Assembly: GCA_958298945.1 (NCBI GenBank)
Contig: OY282608.1
Coordinates: 59,496,951-59,560,950, forward strand
Direction: 5' to 3'
Length of the DNA: 64,000 bases
DNA from: Atherix ibis
Taxonomy: Eukaryota > Arthropoda > Insecta > Diptera > Athericidae
Below the pieces are notes generated by a model. The model saw only the letters and a list, made by a program, of their open reading frames with translations. It had not been told where the DNA came from and searched no databases. Of this stretch, positions 29,901 to 43,009 are shown in pieces (positions within the stretch are counted from its first letter, which is position 1; every line of letters starts with the position of its first letter). The position numbers and the translations under genes were made by a program.

Positions 29901-31999
29901 AAACCAACAAACCAACAAACGAACAAACCAACAAACCAACAAACCAACAAACCAACAAACCAACAAACCAACAAACCAACAAACCAACAAACCAACAAGC
30001 CAACAAGCCAACAAACCAACAAACCAACAAACCAACAAACGAACAAACCAACAAACCAACAAGCCAACAAACAAACAAACCAACAAACGAACCAACAAAC
30101 CAACAAACCAACGAACCAACAAACCAACAAGCCAACAAGCCAACAAATCAACAAACCAACAAACCAACAAACCAACAAACCAACAAGCCAACAAACGAAC
30201 AAACCAACAAATAAACAAACCAACAAACCAACAAACCAACAAACCAACAAACCAACAAACGAACAAACCAACAAACCAACAAGCCAACAAACAAACAAAC
30301 CAACAAACGAACCAACAAACCAACAAACCAACAAACCAACAAACCAACAAACCAACAAACCAACAAACCAACAAACCAACAAAGGAACAAACGAACAAAC
30401 AAACAAACAAACAAACCAACAAACCTACAAGCCAATAAGCCAACAAACCAACAAGCCAATAATCGAACAAACCAACAAACCAACAAACCAACAAACGAAC
30501 AAACCAACAAACCAACAAACCAACAAACCAACAAACCAACAAACCAACAAACCAACAAATCAACAAACCAACAAACCAACAAACCAACAAACCAACAAAC
30601 CAAAAAATGAACAAACGAACAAACAAACAAACAAACAAACCAACAAACCAACAAGCCAATAAGCCAACAAACCAACAAGCCAACAATCGAACAAACCAAC
30701 AAACCAACAAACCAACAAACCAACAAACCAACAAACCAACAAACCAACAAACCAACAAACCAACAAACCAACAAACCAACAAACCAACAAACCAACAAAC
30801 CAACAAACCAACAAACCAACAAACCAACAAACCAACAAACCAACAAACCAACAAACCAACAAACCAACAAACCAACAAACCAACAAACCAACAAGCCAAC
30901 AAACCAACAAGCCAACAAACCAAAAAACGAACAAACCAACAAGCCAACAAACCAACAAACCAACAAACCAACAAATAAACAAACGAACAAACCAACAAAC
31001 CAACAAACGAACAAACCAACAAACGAACAAACTAACAAACTAACAAACCAACAAACCAACAAACCAACAAACCAACAAACCGACAAACCAACAAACCAAC
31101 AAACTAACAAGCCAACAAACCAAAAAACCAACAAACCAACAAACCAACAAACCAACAAACGAAAAAACCAACAAATCAACAAACCAACAAACCAACAAAT
31201 CAACAAACCAACAAACCAACAAACGAACAAACCAACAAACGAACAAACCAACAAACCAACAAACCAACAAACCAACAAGCCAACAAACCAACAAGCCAAC
31301 AAAATAACAAACCAACAAACCAAGAAACCAACAAACCAACAAACCAACAAACCAACAAGCCAACAAACCAACAAACAAACAAACCAACAAACCAACAAAC
31401 CAACAAACCAACAAACTAACAAGCCAACAAACCAAAAAACCAACAAACCAACAAACCAACAAACCAACAAACCAACAAACGAACAAACCAACAAACCAAC
31501 AAACCAACAAACCAACAAACCAACAAACCAACAAACCAACAAACCAACAAACCAACAAACCAACAAGCCAACAAGCCAACAAACCAACAAGCCAACAAAC
31601 CAAAAAACGAACAAACCAACAAGCCAACAAGCCAACAAACAAACAAACCACCAAACGAACCAACAAACCAACAAACCAACAAACCAACAAACCAACAAAC
31701 CAACAAACCAACAAACCATTAAACAAACAAACCAACAAACCAGCAAACCAACAAACCAACAAACCAACAAACGAACAAACGAACAAACAAACAAACAAAC
31801 AAACCAACAAACCAACAGACCAACAAACCAACAAACCAACAAACCAACAAACGAACAAACCAACAAACTAATAAACCAACAAACAAATAAACCTACAAAC
31901 CAACAAACCAACAAACCAACAAACCAACAAACCAACAAACCAACAAACCAACAAACCAACAACTTAACAAACCAACAAACCAACAAACCAACAAACCAA

Positions 32000-32830
32000 C
32001 AAACCAACAAGCCAACAAGCCAACAAACCAACAAGACAACAAACCAAAAAACGAACAAACCAACAAGCCAACAAACCAACAAACCAACAAACCTACAAAT
32101 AAACAAACGAACAAACCAACAAACCAACAAACCAACAAACCAACAAACGAACAAACCAACAAACGAACAAACCAACAAACCAACAAACCAACTAACCAAC
32201 AAACCAACAAACCAACAAACCAACAAACCAACAAACTAACAAGCTAACAAACCAAAAAACCAACAAACCAACAAACCAACAAACCAACAAACGAACAAAC
32301 CAACAAACCAACAAACCAACAAACCAACAAACCAACAAACCAACAAACCAACAAACCAACAAACCAACAAACCAACAAACCAACAAACCAACAAACCAAC
32401 AAACCAACAAACCAACAAGCCAACAAGCCAACAAACCAACAAGACAACAAACCAAAAAACGAACAAACCAACAAGCCAACAAACCAACAAACCAACAAAC
32501 CTACAAATAAACAAACGAACAAACCAACAAACCAACAAACCAACAAACCAACAAACGAACAAACCAACAAACGAACAAACCAACAAACCAACAAACCAAC
32601 TAACCAACAAACCAACAAACCAACAAACCAACAAACCAACAAACTAACAAGCTAACAAACCAAAAAACCAACAAACCAACAAACCAACAAACCAACAAAC
32701 GAACAAACCAACAAACCAACAAACCAACAAACCAACAAACCAACAAACCAACAAACCAACAAACCAACAAACCAACAAGCCAACAAGCCAACAAACCAAC
32801 AAACCAACAAACCAACAAACCAACAAACCA
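32000..32830. repeat. 408-bp tandem duplication inside family II
   Basis: Four rare markers recur at exactly 408 bp (51 units): AAGACAAC (G at 32,035 and 32,443), the CCTACAAATAAAC word (32,092 and 32,500), ACTAACC (T at 32,193 and 32,601) and AGCTAAC (G at 32,243 and 32,651). The left limit lies between the AACTTAAC word at 31,964 and 32,035. On the right the copies lose register by 48 bp (6 units) within a perfect run and then diverge after 32,779. The short span and exact register suggest a recent event. Confidence 0.85.
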
Positions 32831-34464
32831 ACAAACCAACAAACCAACAAACCAACAAACCAACAAACCAACAAGCCAACAAATAAACAAACGAACAAAC
32901 CAACAAACCAACAAACCAACAAACCAACAAACGAACAAACCAACAAACGAATAAACCAACAAACCAACAAACCAACAAACCAACAAACCAACAAACCAAC
33001 AAACTAACAAGCCAACAAACCAAAAAACCAACAAACCAACAAACCAAAAAAACAACAAACGAACAAACCAACAAACCAACAAACCAACAAACCAACAAAC
33101 CAACAAACGAACAAACCAAAAAGCCAACAAACCAACAAACCAACAAACCAATAAATAAACAAACGAACAAACCAACAAACCAACAAACCAACAAACCAAC
33201 AAACCAACAAACCAACAAACCAACAAACGAACAAACCAACAAACGAACAAACCAACAAACGAACATACCAACAAACCAACAAGCCAACAAGCCAACAAAC
33301 CAACAAACCAACAAACCAACAAACCAACAAACGAACAAACCAACAAACGAACAAACCAACAAACGAACAAACGAACAAACCAACAAACCAACAAGCCAAC
33401 AAGCCAACAAACCAACAAACCAACAAACCAACAAACCAACAAACCAACAAACCAAAAAACCAACAAACCAACAAACCAACAAACCAACAAACCAACAAAC
33501 CAACAAACCAACAAGCCAACAAGCCAACAAACCAACAAGCCAACAAACCAAAAAACGAACAAACCAACAAGCCAACAAACCAACAAACCAACAAATAACA
33601 AACGAACAAACCAACAAACCAACAAACCAACAAACCAACAAACGAACAAACCAACAAACGAACAAACCAACAACCAACAAACCAACAAACCAACAAACCA
33701 ACAAACCAACAAACCAACAAACCAACAAACTAACAAGCCAACAAACTAAAAAACCAACAAACCAACAAACCAACAAACCAACAAACCAACAAACCAACAA
33801 ACCAACAAACCAACAAACCAACAAACCAACAAACCAACAAACCAACAAACCAACAAACGAACAAACCAACAAACGAACAAACCAACAAACCAACAAACCA
33901 ACAAACCAACAAGCCAACAAACCAACAAGCCAACAAACCAACAAACCAACAAACCAAGAAACCAACAAACCAACAAACCAACAAACCAACAAACGAACAA
34001 ACCAACAAACCAACAAACCAACAAGCCAACAAACAAACAAACCAACAAACGAACCAACAAACCAACAAACCAACGAACCAACAAACCAACAAGCCAACAA
34101 GCCAACAAATCAACAAACCAACAAACCAACAAACCAACAAACCAACAAACCAACAAGCCAACAAACGAACAAACCAACAAATAAACAAACCAACAAACCA
34201 ACAAACCAACAAACCAACAAACCAACAAACCAACAAACCAACAAACCAACAAACGAACAAACCAACAAACCAACAAGCCAACAAGCCAACAAACAAACAA
34301 ACCAACAAACCAACAAACCAACAAACGAACAAACCAACAAACCAACAAGCCAACAAACAAACAAACCAACAAACGAACCAACAAACCAACAAACCAACAA
34401 ACCAACAAACCAACAAACCAACAAACCAACAAACCAACAAACCAACAAACCAACAAACCAACAA

Positions 34465-34544
34465 ACGAACAAACGAACAAACGAACAAACGAACAAACGA
34501 ACAAACGAACAAACGAACAAACGAACAAACGAACAAACGAACAA
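34465..34544. repeat. Run of ten consecutive ACGAACAA variant units
   Basis: ACG begins at 34,465 and recurs every 8 bp to 34,537 without interruption. Elsewhere this variant usually occurs singly or in runs of two to five; a run of five starts at 29,275. It is a local switch of the basic unit from ACC to ACG and the densest regularly spaced CpG stretch that I found. Slippage or unequal exchange of one variant is the simplest cause. Confidence 0.92.
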
Positions 34545-34700
34545 GCCAACAAGCCAACAAACCAACAAGCCAACAATCGAACAAACCAACAAACCAACAA
34601 ACCAACAAACGAACAAACAAACAAACCAACAAGCCCACAAGCCAACAAGCCAACAAACCAACAAGCCAACAAACCAGCAAACCAACAAACCAACAAACCA

Positions 34701-37700
34701 ACAAACCAAGAAACCAACAAACGAACAAACCAACAAACCAATAAACCAACAAACAAATAAACCTACAAACCAACAAACCAACAAACCAACAAACCAACAA
34801 ACCAACAATCCAACAAACCAACAAACCAACAAACCAACAAACCAACAAACCAACAAACCAACAAACCAACAAACCAACAAAACAAAAAACCAACAAACCA
34901 ACAAACGAACACACCAACAAACGAACAAACCAACAAACCAACAAACCAACAAACCAACAAACCAACAAACCAACAAACCAACAAACCAACAAGCCAACAA
35001 ACCAAAAAACCAATAAACCAACAAACCAACAAACCAACAAACGAACAAATCAACTAACCAACAAACCAACAAACCAACAAACCAACAAGCCAACAAGCCA
35101 ACAAACCAACAAACCAACAAACCAACAAGCCAAAAAGCCAACAAAACAAAAAACCAACAAGCCACCAAACCAACAATCCAACAAACCAACAAACGAACAA
35201 ACCAACAAACCAACAAATTAACAAACCAACAAACCAACAAACCAACAAACCAACAAACCAACAAACCAACAAACCAAAAAACCAACAAACCAACAAACCA
35301 ACAAACCAACAAACCAACAAACCAACAAACCAACAAATCAACAAACCAACAAGCCAACAAGCCAACAAATCAACAAGCCAACAAACCAACACACCAACAA
35401 ACCAACAAACCAACAAACCAACAAACCAACAAACCAACAAACCAACAAACGAACAAACCAACAAACCAACAAATCAACAAACCAACAAGCCAACAAGCCA
35501 ACAAATCAACAAGCCAAAAAACCAACACACCAACAAACCAACAAACCAACAAACCAACAAACCAACAAACCAACAAACGAACAAACCAACAAACCAATAA
35601 ACTAACAAACAAATAAACCTACAAACCAATAAACCAACAAACCAACAAACCGACAAACCAACAAACCAACAAACCAAAAAACCAACAAACCAACAAACCA
35701 ACAAACCAACAAACCAACAAACCAACAAAGCAACAAACCAACAAACCAACAAACCAACAAACCAACAGACCAACAAGCCAACAAGCCAACAATACCAACA
35801 AGCCAACAAACCAAAAAACCAACAAACGAACAAACCAACAAACCAACAAACCAACAAACCAACAAACCAACAAACCAACAAACCAACAAACCAACAAGCC
35901 AACAAACGAACAAACCAACATGCCAACAAGCCAACAAACCAACAAACCAACAAACCAACAAATCAACAAGCCAACAAATCAACAAACCAACAAGCCAACA
36001 AACCAACAAGCCAACAAACCAACAAACCAACAAAACAACAAAGCAACAAACCAACAAACTAACAAGTCAACAAGCCAACAAACCAACAAGCCAACAAACG
36101 AACAAACCAACAAACCAACAAACCAACAAACAAATAAACCAACAAACCAACAAACCAACAAACCAACAAACCAACAAACCAACAAACAAATAAACCAACA
36201 AACCAACAAACCACAAGCCAACAAGCCATCAAACGAACAAACCAACAAACAAACAAACCAACAAACAAACAAACCAACAAACCAACAAACCAACAAACCA
36301 ACAAACCAACAAACCAACAAACCAACAAACCAACAAACCAACAAACCAACAAACCAACAAACCAACAAACCAACAAACCAACCAACCAACAAGCCAACAA
36401 GCCAACAAACCAACAAACCGGCAAACCAAAAAACCAACAAACCAACAAACGAACTCACCAACAAACGAACCAACCAACAAACCAACAAACCAACAAACCA
36501 ACAAACCAACAAGCCAACAAACCAAAAAACCAATAAACCAACAAACCAACAAACCAACAAACGAACAAATCAACTAACCAACAAACCAACAAACCAATAA
36601 ACCAATAAGCCAACAAGCCAACAAACCAACAAACCAACAAACCAACAAGCCAAAAAGCCAACAAACCAAAAAACCAACAAGCCAACAAACCAACAAACCA
36701 ACAAACCAACAAACCAACAAACCAACAAACCAACAAACCAACAAACCAACAAACCAACAAACCAACAAACCAACAAACCAACAAACCAACAAACCAACAA
36801 ACCAACAAACCAACAAACCAACAAACCAACAAACCAACAAACCAACAAGCCAACAAGCCAACAAACCAACAAGCCAACAAACGAACAAACCAAAAAAACC
36901 AACAAACCAACAAACCAACAAACCAACAAACCAACAAGCCAACAAGCTAACAAACCAACAAGCCAACAAACGAACAAACCAACAAACCAACAAGCCCACA
37001 AGCCAACAAGCCAACAAACCAACAAGCCAACAAACCAACAAACCAACAAACCAACAAACCAACAAACCAACAAACCACCAAACCAACAAACGAACAAACC
37101 AACAGACCAATAAACCAACAAACAAATAAACCTACAAACCAACAAACCAACAAACCAACAAACCAACAAACCAACAAACCAACAAACCAACAAACCAACA
37201 AACCAACAAACCAACAAACCAACAAACCAACAAACCAACAAACCAACAAACCAACAAACCAACAAACCAACAAACCAACAAACCAACAAACTAACAAACC
37301 AACAAACCAACAAACCAACAAACCAACAAACCAACAAACCAACAAACCAACAAACCAACAAACCAACAAACCAACAAACCAACAAACCAACAAACCAACA
37401 AACCAACAAACCAACAAACCAACAAGCCAACAAACCAACAAGCCAACAAACCAAAAAACGAACAAACGAACAAACCAACAAGCCAACAAGCCAACAAACC
37501 AAAAAACCAACAAGCCAACAAACCAACAAACCAACAAACCAACAAACGAACAAACCAACAAACGAACAAACCAACAAACCAACAAACCAACAAACCAACA
37601 AACCAAAAAACCAACAAACCAACAAACCAACAAACCAACAAACCAACAAACCAACAAACCAACAAATCAACAAACCAACAAGCCAACAAGCCAACAAATC

Positions 37701-39935
37701 AACAAGCCAACAAACCAACACACCAACAAACCAACAAACCAACAAACCAACAAACCAACAAACCAACAAACCAACAAACGAACAAACCAACAAACCAACA
37801 AATCAACAAACCAACAAGCCAACAAGCCAACAAATCAACAAGCCAAAAAACCAACACACCAACAAACCAACAAACCAACAAACCAACAAACCAACAAACC
37901 AACAAACGAACAAACCAACAAACCAATAAACTAACAAACAAATAAACCTACAAACCAATAAACCAACAAACCAACAAACCGACAAACCAACAAACCAACA
38001 AACCAAAAAACCAACAAACCAACAAACCAACAAACCAACAAACCAACAAACCAACAAAGCAACAAACCAACAAACCAACAAACCAACAAACCAACAGACC
38101 AACAAGCCAACAAGCCAACAATACCAACAAGCCAACAAACCAAAAAACCAACAAACGAACAAACCAACAAACCAACAAACCAACAAACCAACAAACCAAC
38201 AAACCAACAAACCAACAAACCAACAAGCCAACAAACGAACAAACCAACATGCCAACAAGCCAACAAACCAACAAACCAACAAACCAACAAATCAACAAGC
38301 CAACAAATCAACAAACCAACAAGCCAACAAACCAACAAGCCAACAAACCAACAAACCAACAAAACAACAAAGCAACAAACCAACAAACTAACAAGTCAAC
38401 AAGCCAACAAACCAACAAGCCAACAAACGAACAAACCAACAAACCAACAAACCAACAAACAAATAAACCAACAAACCAACAAACCAACAAACCAACAAAC
38501 CAACAAACCAACAAACAAATAAACCAACAAACCAACAAACCACAAGCCAACAAGCCATCAAACGAACAAACCAACAAACAAACAAACCAACAAACAAACA
38601 AACCAACAAACCAACAAACCAACAAACCAACAAACCAACAAACCAACAAACCAACAAACCAACAAACCAACAAACCAACAAACCAACAAACCAACAAACC
38701 AACAAACCAACCAACCAACAAGCCAACAAGCCAACAAACCAACAAACCGGCAAACCAAAAAACCAACAAACCAACAAACGAACTCACCAACAAACGAACC
38801 AACCAACAAACCAACAAACCAACAAACCAACAAACCAACAAGCCAACAAACCAAAAAACCAATAAACCAACAAACCAACAAACCAACAAACGAACAAATC
38901 AACTAACCAACAAACCAACAAACCAATAAACCAATAAGCCAACAAGCCAACAAACCAACAAACCAACAAACCAACAAGCCAAAAAGCCAACAAACCAAAA
39001 AACCAACAAGCCAACAAACCAACAAACCAACAAACCAACAAACCAACAAACCAACAAACCAACAAACCAACAAACCAACAAACCAACAAACCAACAAACC
39101 AACAAACCAACAAACCAACAAACCAACAAACCAACAAACCAACAAACCAACAAACCAACAAACCAACAAACCAACAAGCCAACAAGCCAACAAACCAACA
39201 AGCCAACAAACGAACAAACCAAAAAAACCAACAAACCAACAAACCAACAAACCAACAAACCAACAAGCCAACAAGCTAACAAACCAACAAGCCAACAAAC
39301 GAACAAACCAACAAACCAACAAGCCCACAAGCCAACAAGCCAACAAACCAACAAGCCAACAAACCAACAAACCAACAAACCAACAAACCAACAAACCAAC
39401 AAACCACCAAACCAACAAACGAACAAACCAACAGACCAATAAACCAACAAACAAATAAACCTACAAACCAACAAACCAACAAACCAACAAACCAACAAAC
39501 CAACAAACCAACAAACCAACAAACCAACAAACCAACAAACCAACAAACCAACAAACCAACAAACCAACAAACCAACAAACCAACAAACCAACAAACCAAC
39601 AAACCAACAAACCAACAAACCAACAAACTAACAAACCAACAAACCAACAAACCAACAAACCAACAAACCAACAAACCAACAAACCAACAAACCAACAAAC
39701 CAACAAACCAACAAACCAACAAACCAACAAACCAACAAACCAACAAACCAACAAACCAACAAGCCAACAAACCAACAAGCCAACAAACCAAAAAACGAAC
39801 AAACGAACAAACCAACAAGCCAACAAGCCAACAAACCAAAAAACCAACAAGCCAACAAACCAACAAACCAACAAACCAACAAACGAACAAACCAACAAAC
39901 GAACAAACCAACAAACCAACAAACCAACAAACCAA
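34701..39935. repeat. Family I island embedded in family II
   Basis: After about 10.7 kb of family II the family I words return: AAATAAACCTAC at about 34,750, AAAACAAAAAACC near 34,880, AATACC near 35,790, CATG at 35,920 and 38,249, CCGG at 36,418 and 38,747, and GCCATC at 36,229 and 38,558. They end near 39,935, where family II words resume (GGAAC near 40,436, TCGAAC near 40,515). The left border is soft, between the family II TCGAAC at 34,567 and 34,750. Confidence 0.82.
35250..39935. repeat. 2,329-bp tandem duplication
   Basis: All variant markers from an ACCAAAAAACC word at 35,274 recur at +2,329 bp (CATG 35,920/38,249, GCCATC 36,229/38,558, CCGG 36,418/38,747). The 681-bp stretches 35,920-36,600 and 38,249-38,929 appear identical. 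After about 37,290 the offset becomes 2,337 bp, which is one extra 8-bp unit in the second copy. The left limit lies between 35,226 and 35,272. On the right the copies diverge at 37,599/39,936. Since 2,329 is one more than a multiple of 8, phase slips must be part of the copied unit. The same 2,328-bp step separates markers at 11,615 and 13,943. Confidence 0.9.
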
Positions 39936-42900
39936 TAAACCAGCAAGCCAACAAACCAACAAGCCAACAAACCAATAAACCAACAAACCAAAAAACCAAC
40001 AAACCAACAAACCAACAAACCAACAAACGAACAAACCAACAAACCAACAAACGAACAAACCAACAAACCAACAAGCCAACAAACAAACAAACCAACAAAC
40101 GAACCAACAAACCAACAAACCAACGAACCAACAAACCAACAAGCCAACAAGCCAACAAATCAACAAACCAACAAACCAACAAACCAACAAACCAACAAAC
40201 CAACAAGCCAACAAACGAACAAACCAACAAATAAACAAACCAACAAACCAACAAACCAACAAACCAACAAACCAACAAACCAACAAACCAACAAACGAAC
40301 AAACCAACAAACCAACAAGCCAACAAACAAACAAACCAACAAACGAACCAACAAACCAACAAACCAACAAACCAACAAACCAACAAACCAACAAACCAAC
40401 AAACCAACAAACCAACAAACCAACAAACCAACAAAGGAACAAACGAACAAACAAACAAACAAACAAACCAACAAACCAACAAGCCAATAAGCCAACAAAC
40501 CAACAAGCCAATAATCGAACAAACCAACAAACCAACAAACCAACAAACGAACAAACCAACAAACCAACAAACCAACAAACCAACAAAGCAACAAACCAAC
40601 AAACCAACAAATCAACAAACCAACAAACCAACAAACCAACAAACCAACAAACCAAAAAACGAACAAACGAACAAACAAACAAACAAACAAACCAACAAAC
40701 CAACAAGCCAATAAGCCAACAAACCAACAAGCCAACAATCGAACAAACCAACAAACCAACAAACCAACAAACCAACAAACCAACAAACCAACAAACCAAC
40801 AAACCAACAAACCAACAAACCAACAAACCAACAAACCAACAAACCAACAAACCAACAAACCACCAAACCAACAAACCAACAAACCAACAAACCAACAAAC
40901 CAACAAACCAACAAACCAACAAACCAACAAACCAACAAACCAACAAACCAATAAACCAACAAACCAACAAACCAACAAGCCAACAAACCAACAAGCCAAC
41001 AAACCAAAAAACGAACAAACCAACAAGCCAACAAACCAACAAACCAACAAATAAACAAACGAACAAACCAACAAACCAACAAACGAACAAACCAACAAAC
41101 GAACAAACCAACAAACTAACAAACTAACAAACCAACAAACCAACAAACCAACAAACCGACAAACCAACAAACCAACAAACTAACAAGCCAACAAACCAAA
41201 AAACCAACAAACCACCAAACCAACAAACCCACAAACGAACAAACCAACAAATCAACAAACCAACAAACCAACAAATCAACAAACCAACAAGCCAACAAAC
41301 GAACAAACCAACAAACGAACAAACCAACAAACCAACAAACCAACAAACCAACAAGCCAACAAACCAACAAGCCAACAATATAACAAACCAACAAACCAAG
41401 AAACCAACAAACCAACAAACCAACAAACCAACAAGCCAACAAACCAACAAACAAACAAACCAACAAACCAACAAACCAACAAACTAACAAGCCAACAAAC
41501 CAAAAAACCAACAAACCAACAAACCAACAAACCAACAAACCAACAAACGAACAAACCAACAAACCAACAAACCAACAAACCAACAAACCAACAAACCAAC
41601 AAACCAACAAACCAACAAACCAACAAACCAACAAGCCAACAAGCCAACAAACCAACAAGCCAACAAACCAAAAAACGAACAAACCAACAAGCCAACAAGC
41701 CAACAAACAAACAAACCAACAAACGAACCAACAAACCAACAAACCAACAAACCAACAAACCAACAAACAAACAAACCAACAAACCAACAAACCAACAAAC
41801 CAACAAACCAACAAACGAACAAACGAACAAACAAACAAACAAACAAACCAACAAACCAACAGACCAACAAACCAACAAACCAACAAACCAACAAACGAAC
41901 AAACCAACAAACTAATAAACCAACAAACAAATAAACCTACAAACCAACAAACCAACAAACCAACAAACCAACAAACCAACAAACCAACAAACCAACAACT
42001 TAACAAACCAACAAACCAACAAACCAACAAACCAACAAACCAACAAGCCAACAAGCCAACAAACCAACAAGCCAACAAACCAAAAAACGAACAAACCAAC
42101 AAGCCAACAAACCAAAAAACCAACAAACCTACAAATAAACAAACGAACAAACCAACAAACCAACAAACCTACAAACCACCAAACGAACAAACCAACAGAC
42201 GAACAAACCAACAAACCAACAAACCAACAAACCAACAAACCAACAAACCAACAAACCAACAAACCAACAAACCAACAAACTAACAAGCCAACAAACCAAA
42301 AAACCAAAAAACCAACAAACCAACAAACCAACAAACCAACAAACGAACAAACCAACAAACCAACAAACCAACAAACCAACAAACCAACAAACCAACAAAC
42401 CAACAAACCAACAAACCAACAAGCCAACAAGCCAACAAACCAACAAACCAACAAACTAACAAACCAACAAACCAACAAACCAACAAACCAACAAACCAAC
42501 AAACCAACAAACCAACAAACCAACAAACCAACAAGCCAACAAGCCAACAAACCAACAAGCCAACAAACCAAAAAACGAACAAACCAACAAGCCAACAAAC
42601 CAGCAAACCAACAAACCAACAAATAAACAAACGAACAAACCAACAAACCAACAAACCAACAAACCAACAAACGAACAAACCAACAAACGAATAAACCAAC
42701 AAACCAACAAACCAACAAACCAACAAACCAACAAACCAACAAACTAACAAGCCAACAAACCAAAAAACCAACAAACCAACAAACCAACAAACCAACAAAC
42801 GAACAAACCAACAAACCAACAAACCAACAAACCAACAAACCAACAAACGAACAAACCAAAAAGCCAACAAACCAACAAACCAACAAACCAATAAATAAAC

Positions 42901-43009
42901 AAACGAACAAACCAACAAACCAACAAACCAACAAACCAACAAACCAACAAACGAACAAACCAACAAACGAACAAACCAACAAACGAACAAACCAACAAAC
43001 CAAGAAGCC

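Larger units (their letters stand above)
23966..34700. repeat. Family II HOR domain
   Basis: The family I markers vanish and a different set appears. GGAAC occurs near 23,971, 26,352 and 30,384 (and 40,436 later). CATTAAAC has its TT at 25,314, 27,447, 29,339 and 31,719 (spacings 2,133, 1,892, 2,380 bp). AACTTAA has its TT at 25,552, 27,676, 29,576 and 31,964 (2,124, 1,900, 2,388 bp). AATCGAAC occurs near 24,048, 24,264, 26,428, 30,460, 30,686 and 34,567. ACG units, 4-bp half units and ACAA tetramer runs are denser than in family I, and long perfect runs are shorter. At least four HOR copies of about 1.9-2.4 kb lie between 25.3 and 31.8 kb. Confidence 0.82.
2025..38251. other. CATG marker sites of family I (10 copies)
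   Basis: The tetramer CATG cannot occur in the perfect unit. It arises from an ATGCC variant preceded by AAC. I find its ATG at 2,025, 3,234, 5,109, 6,310, 7,352, 8,569, 11,298, 21,432, 35,920 and 38,249. It sits in a conserved word that usually follows an AACAATACC variant by 110-140 bp. I saw none after 38,251, so the marker separates family I from family II. On paper each is a + strand ATG opening a Gln/Asn-rich frame, but that frame is only the satellite. Confidence 0.88.
2188..38750. other. CCGG marker sites of family I (13 copies)
   Basis: CCGG begins at 2,188, 3,973, 5,272, 7,515, 9,131, 10,252, 11,876, 14,236, 17,466, 19,273, 21,970, 36,418 and 38,747. Two flavours exist. CCGG followed by CAAAACAAAA occurs at 2,188, 5,272, 7,515 and 10,252, with spacings of 3,084, 2,243 and 2,737 bp. 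CCGG followed by CAAACC occurs at the other nine and is accompanied downstream by AACTCACC. Each site follows an ACCAACCAACC stretch and two GCC units. I saw none after 38,750. These are the only CCGG tetramers I found in the window. Confidence 0.85.

Noticed and set aside
2188..38750. CCGG and CATG sites as functional protein-binding motifs
   Set aside because: Their positions follow HOR copying exactly and each is explained by one or two substitutions. Nothing in the sequence suggests binding or selection, so they are listed as markers only.
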